Positions 34,399 through 38,887 of a stretch of DNA of 38,887 bases are shown here, in pieces. The DNA comes from a virus. The DNA lies in the IMG/VR virus record IMGVR_UViG_3300017742_000034, positions 1 to 38,887 of that record. One strand, 5' to 3'. Each line of letters starts with the position of its first letter. The stretch's first letter is position 1. A program made the position numbers and the translations under genes. The notes under the pieces were generated by a model, which searched no databases, was not told the origin of the DNA, and was given only the letters and a program-made list of their open reading frames with translations.

Positions 34399-34960
34399 AA
34401 CCTAAGCTGTTGAGGTACTTGTCGATGCTTAAGTTACTTTTTTCAAATTTGTCAGCCCAGCCTATTTTGTATCTAGCATCAAATTCTCTTACGCTATCTA
34501 ATGATAGGGGCCCTTTGAAAAATGGCCTGGATGATATGTCTCTAATCTCTTTTAAGTTTTTAGAAATCATATAAAGTTGAACCTTTTCAAATAATTCAGA
34601 TAATCCAACTTTTGTTTTTGTACACATGACTGATTCTATAACTACATAAAATCTTTCTCTATCTTTTTCATTTAATCTATCTTCTAAAACTTTAACAGTT
34701 TTAAAGTCTTCAGCTTTGAGAATCATTTTCCTTGCTCTGTTTTCAAACATATGTCTAAAATTCATATCAAAGAAATGTTGTTTAAGAAATCTCATATTAT
34801 CATAAAACTTAATAATACGAATTTGATAAAGTGGATTTACTGGATCCCATTTGGAATCTAAGATTTTACCCTTAACGGGTAAAAGTATGTTAGGATTAGT
34901 ATGAGATGCTAAAAGGCAGTATACATTTTGTCCTTTATTAAATATCCTATGTGTTTTCAT
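34397..34960 (-). CDS. Unknown protein with SH3-like start
   Basis: The 187-residue basic protein begins with short strands (QNVYCLLASHTNPNILLPV, KGKILDSKWDPVNPLYQIRI) that could make a small beta-barrel. Helices follow (FLKQHFFDMNFRHMFENRAR, EDRLNEKDRERFYVVIESVM). No catalytic or membrane motif is visible. The stop lies 25 bases before the tube-like gene, and the start overlaps the preceding 130-residue gene by 4 bases, so it belongs to the same run of small genes. Position before the hub genes would suit an assembly factor or tail-length/hub chaperone, but nothing in the sequence proves this. Confidence 0.68.
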   Translation of the reverse strand: MKTHRIFNKGQNVYCLLASHTNPNILLPVKGKILDSKWDPVNPLYQIRIIKFYDNMRFLKQHFFDMNFRHMFENRARKMILKAEDFKTVKVLEDRLNEKDRERFYVVIESVMCTKTKVGLSELFEKVQLYMISKNLKEIRDISSRPFFKGPLSLDSVREFDARYKIGWADKFEKSNLSIDKYLNSLG

Positions 34961-35349
34961 TCAAATTCTATTATGTCATCGAATAACTCAGCAGTACCGT
35001 TGACAGTAATATCAGGTGAATGATAAATTTTATAAGTAATAGGTTTATCAGATAATGTTTCTACATATGTTTGTATTCCGCCAACTGTTTCTTTATTAAG
35101 ATTTCCTAAAACATAAAATATTGTTGTAGAAATGTTACGCCCTATTGCATTCTGTAACTGTCTCATTAAATAAGATGATACTACTGCATCAGATGGTTCA
35201 TATTGATAAAAATCATTCTTTGTAAGTTTGTTAAATATATCCATATAATTTATACACTCTATACTCCTAGGAACGTTTCCAAGAAATGTTTTAACGCGTA
35301 GCGCATCATTAGAGTATATGAAATTAAATTCTATATGTTCTTCTTCCAT
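34957..35349 (-). CDS. Small acidic protein of unknown function
   Basis: The 130-residue acidic protein shows mixed alpha/beta pattern with strands such as EFNFIYSNDALRVKTFLGN and TTIFYVLGNLNKETVGGI, ending ELFDDIIEFE. I recognise no family. It overlaps the previous gene by 19 bases and the next by 4, so it is strongly coupled to both. Its leader contains AAGGAACTAGAAGA just before the ATG, one of few Shine-Dalgarno-like sites in the window; it lies inside the upstream gene, where a site would help restart. It may be an assembly factor for the hub. Confidence 0.66.
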   Translation of the reverse strand: MEEEHIEFNFIYSNDALRVKTFLGNVPRSIECINYMDIFNKLTKNDFYQYEPSDAVVSSYLMRQLQNAIGRNISTTIFYVLGNLNKETVGGIQTYVETLSDKPITYKIYHSPDITVNGTAELFDDIIEFE

Positions 35350-35663
35350 TCTTCTAGTTCCTTAAGCTCACTCTTAAGTTTCTTTATTTTAAATTCAATA
35401 TCTTTTGCAGAAGGTTCATAGTGAGTACCCCACTGTGTATTAATATCTAATACAGTTTTATCAAATTTACTACCGACCTCTAACCCAAGGTCATCGCACA
35501 AATCAAAAAAGAATCTTTTTACATAACTGTATTGATTCTTATCATTTTCATTTGACTCATAAACATCCGTTGAGGTAAAATGTTCTCTACCTCCACCATG
35601 ATTGTCATCAATGACTTTTTTGATTACACCATTTCTAGCCGGTTCTAAAACTATCTTAATCAT
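35331..35663 (-). CDS. Small protein with C-terminal coiled coil, unknown function
   Basis: The 110-residue protein has an N-terminal strand (MIKIVLEPARNGVIKKVIDD), a Gly/His loop (NHGGGREHF), a mixed middle (SYVKRFFFDLCDDLGLEVG) and a charged C-terminal helix with heptad spacing (DIEFKIKKLKSELKELEEW). It starts directly after the stop of the 128-residue gene (no gap) and its end overlaps the next gene by 19 bases. No known motif. Probably a small structural or assembly factor. Confidence 0.66.
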   Translation of the reverse strand: MIKIVLEPARNGVIKKVIDDNHGGGREHFTSTDVYESNENDKNQYSYVKRFFFDLCDDLGLEVGSKFDKTVLDINTQWGTHYEPSAKDIEFKIKKLKSELKELEEWKKNI

Positions 35664-36050
35664 TTATGATTTTCTTGAGTTTAGTTTTTCCCTTAATTCT
35701 TTAAAGGTTTTCCTTGCAACTTTTTTGTCTTTATGCCAAGTAGATTTATCTTTAATTGTAATCAGAGCTAATGCATCTCTTAATTTTTCTATTTCTTTAT
35801 CTGTATAACCTTCTTCTTTCCATCTATTTATATGAATAAGTTCAGCTGCCTCCAACGAAGCATATATAGATTTTTCAGCAGCTTCAACATTAGCAGCATG
35901 TATTTCATTTCCTTTTTCTCTAGTTTGTTTACAGATTTCTAACCATTCTTTTAATGATAATTTACTTTTCATTTTTAGAATTCCTTGGTAATTCATAGCC
36001 GCTCTTCTTTGGCGACGATTAGGTATAGTTTGATTTGCAGTCTCGCTCAT
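35664..36050 (-). CDS. Small basic helical protein, possible assembly chaperone
   Basis: The 128-residue protein has a basic N-terminal motif (NRRQRRAAMNYQGIL) followed by helices (LKEWLEICKQTREKGNEI, ANVEAAEKSIYASLEAAEL) and a Lys-rich end (TWHKDKKVARKTFKELREKL). The RRQRR motif with acidic/basic helices is seen in some phage tail or head assembly chaperones, but this is weak evidence. AATATATAA lies 13 bases upstream of the ATG in the 39-base gap, so a transcript covering the next genes could start here. The ATG is preceded by TTAATCAT with no ribosome binding site. Confidence 0.66.
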   Translation of the reverse strand: MSETANQTIPNRRQRRAAMNYQGILKMKSKLSLKEWLEICKQTREKGNEIHAANVEAAEKSIYASLEAAELIHINRWKEEGYTDKEIEKLRDALALITIKDKSTWHKDKKVARKTFKELREKLNSRKS

Positions 36051-36063
36051 ATGATTAATTTTA

Positions 36064-36072
36064 TTATATATT
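36064..36072 (-). promoter_or_regulatory. Late-promoter-like motif before the 128-residue gene
   Basis: AATATATAA followed by TAAAATTAATCAT lies 13 bases upstream of the ATG at 36050, within a 39-base gap. A weaker related form, AATGTATAA at 36644-36652, precedes the gene upstream of it. Confidence 0.48.
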
Positions 36073-36089
36073 ACTAGTTATAAAGTGTG

Positions 36090-36626
36090 CTATTCGCCTT
36101 TGTACTTACTCTCGATTAATGATTGTACACTACCGTGTAAGCAGTCTAATATTTCATCTTCAGATAATTGGTCTAAGATAAATGATTCTAATACATCATT
36201 AACTTCATTCTTATCAAAAGAACTACTCATTAATTCGTAAACAGCTTTTTGTGGAATATTTACAGGAAATTCTAGAATAAGTTTTACTTTATTGTTTTTC
36301 TTTTGTTTATTAAATAAAACTCTAATAGGGTTTGGTGTAGTATTTAAAGCAGGAATTGAAACATCAGTTGGTGTCTTTTGTGGTGCTGATACATTTAGTG
36401 GATCTTTTCCAGCAGATGTAGGTTGTACAAATTCTCCAGCTATATCTTCGTTCAATGCTTGTATGTATTCAGACTTTAAACCTTTGGCTAATCTACCACC
36501 ATTTTCAAAGTTTATCCATTTGTCATCTTCATTTTTGATAGTAACTACTAAACCAATATCATCACCCTTAATCCACTGCCAATGTTTAACTTCTGGTGAA
36601 GCTTCATCAATATTATCTTTTTGCAT
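36090..36626 (-). CDS. Protein of unknown function, possible tail assembly factor
   Basis: The protein has 178 residues. N-terminal ~50 residues are mixed (VKHWQWIKGDDIGLVVTIKN, EDDKWINFENGGRLAKGL), a Pro/Thr/Ser linker spans ~68-100 (PTSAGKDPLNVSAPQKTP), and the C-terminal ~70 residues are strand then helix-rich and acidic (NNKVKLILEFPVNIPQKAVY, DVLESFILDQLSEDEIL). The two-part shape with an acidic helical tail recalls tail chaperones that precede the tape measure or hub genes, but there is no overlapping frameshift partner. A weak promoter-like AATGTATAA is ~17 bases upstream. Function unknown. Confidence 0.66.
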   Translation of the reverse strand: MQKDNIDEASPEVKHWQWIKGDDIGLVVTIKNEDDKWINFENGGRLAKGLKSEYIQALNEDIAGEFVQPTSAGKDPLNVSAPQKTPTDVSIPALNTTPNPIRVLFNKQKKNNKVKLILEFPVNIPQKAVYELMSSSFDKNEVNDVLESFILDQLSEDEILDCLHGSVQSLIESKYKGE

Positions 36627-36678
36627 TTGTTGTCTATTTATTATTATACATTAAATATAATAATTGTTTAAGAATCTA

Positions 36679-36969
36679 TTATGTACAGTTTCCATCATTA
36701 TCTTGATTACATTCTTTAGCAGGATCATCCTCTATATACGGATCCCATGTCATAGCAGGTTGTCCAACAGCAATTAATCCATTATTAAAAGCTTCAAAAT
36801 TTGAAAATGTATTTATATTGGCAAGAGGATATTTAACAGTAGCTTCTCTTACACCTCCTTTACCAGATCTATTAATGCCCGTAAGAAATGCTATAAGATA
36901 TGAAGTTTTCTTAGCATCTTCATATACAATATAAAAATCATCTCCAGTTGGTGTTATATCTTGTACCAT
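36679..36969 (-). CDS. Small protein of unknown function, downstream of BspA-like gene
   Basis: The 96-residue protein starts with a compact alpha/beta region (DFYIVYEDAKKTSYLIAFLT) followed by a basic Gly turn (GINRSGKGGVREATVKYPL) and ends with an acidic Asp/Asn/Cys tail (PAKECNQDNDGNCT). There is no signal peptide or membrane segment. It lies 13 bases after the BspA-like gene and may be its accessory protein, for example a fibre chaperone, but that is only a guess from position. The leader is A/T-rich (AAATAATAAATT) with no Shine-Dalgarno. Confidence 0.66.
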   Translation of the reverse strand: MVQDITPTGDDFYIVYEDAKKTSYLIAFLTGINRSGKGGVREATVKYPLANINTFSNFEAFNNGLIAVGQPAMTWDPYIEDDPAKECNQDNDGNCT

Positions 36970-36982
36970 AATTTATTATTTT

Positions 36983-38290
36983 TTAAATTCCTCCTCCGTC
37001 ATTAAGTATTCCCCATTTAGTAGCAAGACTTGAGCGCGCAGATACTACTGAAGGGTTTCCTAAGCTATATTGACTATTACCAAAGTCTACAGTACCACCC
37101 GGCCAAGATGCAAAATTATAAGCATCCCATGCAATTAATAATGCATCATAATTAACAGTAGATAATGTGAAGGTAGATGATGCATTAGTCAAAGGAGTGT
37201 TACCAACAGTGTATATGTTCCATGCGTCTACGTCCCAATTTCCAATAGGTTGATCAAAAGCGCTAGTACCTTTAAACATATTTCTCATATCAACCACATT
37301 TGCAGTATCCCAACCACTAATATTTTGGTTAAAATTTTGAGCATTTTCAAACATACTAAACATGGTTGTAACCCTCTTAGTATCCCATCCTGTTATATCA
37401 TCGTTAAAGATTGTACAATCTTCAAACATCATATACATATTAGTCGCGTATTCCATATCCCAAGAATTCATAGATGCACTATTAACATTATCAAAGACAG
37501 AGCAATTATTAAACATCATTTTAAAATCAAGAGAAAGAGTTCCAGTGTTTGCCCCTACATTAGAAAACATCTTAGCATTCATGAGTACACACCCGTTAAA
37601 CATTCGTTCAAATCTATAACAATTACTTACATCCCATAACGCAAAAGCTAACGGCCCTAGAGCATTTGTTCCATACGCCAATTTTATACACCCACTAAAC
37701 ATTATTTCTAAAATATCACATTGACTTACATCCCAATTCCCAATATTATTAATTGTAGAAAGACTACTACAACCACTAAATAATCCTCTTGCCCCTCTAT
37801 TATTACGAGTGCTAAATGTAGCATGAAGAGGAAACCATGGCGTATCAGGTGCTGATATTTTTGATAAGCTGGTACATTGCCTAAAGGTTTGCCCAGCTGT
37901 TCCTACTTCACCTCCTGTTAATTTTAGATCTCCCCATTGTGTTATTTCCAATAATTTCTTACCATCAGATTTTCCTGGAATATTAATATTCCAAAAACAA
38001 AATCCTGCAATATTACCTTCAGCTGAAATTGTATATGTACCAGATGATGCATAAGTATGCAAACACTCTGTAGCATAATTAGAGGAATCAACATTAGAAG
38101 TTTGACCATCACCCCAGTCTATAGTAAAAGCAATAGTATATCCCAAGCGATCTGTTCCATCAACAATAGGAAAATAAAACTGATTAGTTGCAGATGGTGT
38201 CTGTTTATATGTGGTCTGTATAGCAGTATTAACTACCATTTGAAATCTCCCTCTACCTGAGCCTCGTCTACCTGATAAAATCTTTCTCAT
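36983..38290 (-). CDS. PKD plus BspA/DUF285 repeat surface protein, likely host-contact protein
   Basis: The 435-residue protein begins with an Arg/Gly-rich leader (GRRGSGRGRFQ), then a PKD-like beta domain (~52-92; FTIDWGDGQTS, HTYASSGTYTI), then at least six BspA-type repeats (~150-350) with recurring W-D-V/T...M..MF..C segments (EIMFSGC, ERMFNGC, KMMFNNC, MYMMFEDC, MFSMFENA, MRNMFKGT) and FNQNISGWDT spacers. The end (NYDALLIAWDAYNF, ... LATKWGILNDGGGI) resembles Bacteroidota surface proteins. Such repeats bind host cells, matrix or other bacteria. There is no signal peptide, so it is probably virion-attached. It lies 4 bases after the collagen-like fibre gene, suggesting a fibre tip or partner. 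I infer acquisition from a host-like genome. Confidence 0.82.
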   Translation of the reverse strand: MRKILSGRRGSGRGRFQMVVNTAIQTTYKQTPSATNQFYFPIVDGTDRLGYTIAFTIDWGDGQTSNVDSSNYATECLHTYASSGTYTISAEGNIAGFCFWNINIPGKSDGKKLLEITQWGDLKLTGGEVGTAGQTFRQCTSLSKISAPDTPWFPLHATFSTRNNRGARGLFSGCSSLSTINNIGNWDVSQCDILEIMFSGCIKLAYGTNALGPLAFALWDVSNCYRFERMFNGCVLMNAKMFSNVGANTGTLSLDFKMMFNNCSVFDNVNSASMNSWDMEYATNMYMMFEDCTIFNDDITGWDTKRVTTMFSMFENAQNFNQNISGWDTANVVDMRNMFKGTSAFDQPIGNWDVDAWNIYTVGNTPLTNASSTFTLSTVNYDALLIAWDAYNFASWPGGTVDFGNSQYSLGNPSVVSARSSLATKWGILNDGGGI

Positions 38291-38294
38291 AAGT

Positions 38295-38887
38295 TTATGG
38301 TGCTATTTGTTCTAACCAATATTCATTACGGTTACCATTAAATTGTATAGTTAAATACATGTTAGTGTTACTTATAAATCCATCACCTTTAATCTGCGTA
38401 GCTAAATTGACATTCGGTTGTGTGGCCGTGTTAGACAATATTCTAGCAAACCCACCTACTTCAGATGATGCCGGGCTTATACTGTAAGTTGTAGCTGTAG
38501 CAGCTGAAGACATATTATAATAAGTACCTAATACATTATCAGTTGTAACTGTTCCTGTTGTGGTATTCTCATCCGCTGCCGTGGGTGGCCCGGTCGCGCC
38601 TATTTCACCTTGTGGGCCTTGCGGACCTTGTGGACCTTGAATACCAGTTGCACCAGTTTCTCCTTGTGGTCCTTGTGGACCTTGAATACCAGTTGCACCT
38701 ATTTCTCCTTGTGGACCTTGTGGGCCATCAGCACCTTGTGGCCCTTGTGGACCTTGAATACCTGTTGCACCAGTTTCTCCTTGTGGCCCTTGTGGACCTT
38801 GAATACCAGTTGCACCTATTTCTCCTTGTGGACCTTGCGGGCCATCAGCACCTTGTGGCCCTTGTGGACCTTGAATACCTGTTGCAC
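38295..38887 (-). CDS. Collagen-like tail fibre, partial (5' end beyond right edge)
   Basis: The reading frame is open from the right edge to the stop at 38295, about 197 codons; an internal ATG at 38513 would give only 72 residues and is probably not the start because the frame continues upstream through a Gly-X-Y region. The visible N-terminal half is collagen-like ([14 protein letters not shown] and [20 protein letters not shown], repeated in turn). A linker ([13 protein letters not shown]) and a C-terminal ~90-residue beta-rich domain follow ([36 protein letters not shown]). Phage collagen-like segments form trimeric shafts; the C-terminal domain is a likely trimerisation or binding head. 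Next gene downstream is the BspA-like protein. Confidence 0.85.
   Translation of the reverse strand, partial: ATGIQGPQGPQGADGPQGPQGEIGATGIQGPQGPQGETGATGIQGPQGPQGADGPQGPQGEIGATGIQGPQGPQGETGATGIQGPQGPQGPQGEIGATGPPTAADENTTTGTVTTDNVLGTYYNMSSAATATTYSISPASSEVGGFARILSNTATQPNVNLATQIKGDGFISNTNMYLTIQFNGNRNEYWLEQIAP
38587..38887 (-). repeat. In-frame collagen-coding tandem repeat, alternating 45- and 72-base units
   Basis: The element TTGAATACC[A/T]GTTGCACC (plus strand) recurs at 38637, 38682, 38754, 38799 and 38871. The spacings are 45, 72, 45 and 72, so the true period is 117 bases (39 residues). Each unit codes Gly-X-Y triplets. The near-identical copies at 117-base distance show recent duplication, and slippage or recombination could change fibre length. 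The array continues beyond the right edge. Confidence 0.9.

Noticed and set aside
37250-37639. Plus-strand open frames opposite the BspA-like repeats
   Set aside because: The His/Ile/Ser-rich frame is a by-product of the repeated codons of the minus-strand repeats.
38295-38513. Stand-alone 72-residue gene
   Set aside because: The frame continues upstream without a stop through the collagen-like region to the window edge, so the ATG at 38513 is internal.
38587-38887. CRISPR-like regular repeats
   Set aside because: The units are in-frame Gly-X-Y codons, contiguous without unique spacers, and alternate 45/72 bases; it is a collagen-like coding repeat.

Overview
The window is a dense stretch of the genome of a large, contractile-tailed bacteriophage in the broad T4-like superfamily. 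Every gene I can support (30, two cut by the window edges) lies on the minus strand. Transcription therefore runs from high to low coordinates, and the window reads as one continuous tail, baseplate and fibre block. Base composition is strongly AT-rich. Spacing is very tight (overlaps of 1-20 bases, gaps of 0-83 bases), and I see no tRNA, rRNA, CRISPR or insertion sequence. The host is probably a Bacteroidota bacterium (Flavobacteriia-like). Almost no start codon has a Shine-Dalgarno sequence and the leaders are A-rich instead, and one gene encodes a BspA/DUF285 surface-type protein with an ending typical of Bacteroidota cell-surface proteins. This host call is an inference.

Layout in the direction of transcription. 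(1) 38887-36983: the 3' part of a collagen-like fibre gene with a regular 45/72-base repeat, then a PKD + BspA-type leucine-rich repeat protein. Both look like host-contact proteins. (2) 36969-34397: six small genes of unknown function. (3) 34371-28175: the central baseplate hub, made of a tail-tube-like protein, a LysM wedge/hub protein (gp53-like), a gp27-like hub, a second tube-like protein and a gp5-like spike with an iron-type HxH tip but no lysozyme domain. A small Ala/Gly-rich protein follows. (4) 27780-24435: an unexpected insertion holding a four-domain ribosomal-protein-S1-like protein, an amidoligase fused to a beta-helix-like tail, and a structural protein. (5) 24374-17715: the wedge, with gp25, gp6 (J-like), a small protein and a giant gp7-like (I-like) protein. 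(6) 17699-1: peripheral baseplate and fibre proteins, including very large proteins of 1299 and 1572 residues and a second collagen-like fibre, then a membrane-anchored coiled-coil protein and further structural proteins running off the left edge.

The order tube-like / LysM / hub / spike / gp25 / J / I / fibres matches the conserved order of contractile tails (P2 V-W-J-I and extracellular injection systems). The S1-like and amidoligase genes stand out as additions to that order. Recurrent AT-rich motifs (AATATATAA, or AAATAAATATAAAAA) lie 12-30 bases upstream of many starts and look like this phage's late promoters. At the S1/amidoligase junction one of these motifs sits in the loop of an 11-bp inverted repeat whose 3' arm carries the amidoligase ribosome binding site. 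This layout resembles the T4 arrangement that blocks translation of read-through transcripts and allows it from late transcripts. I consider this junction, with its two unusual enzymes, the most interesting part of the window.
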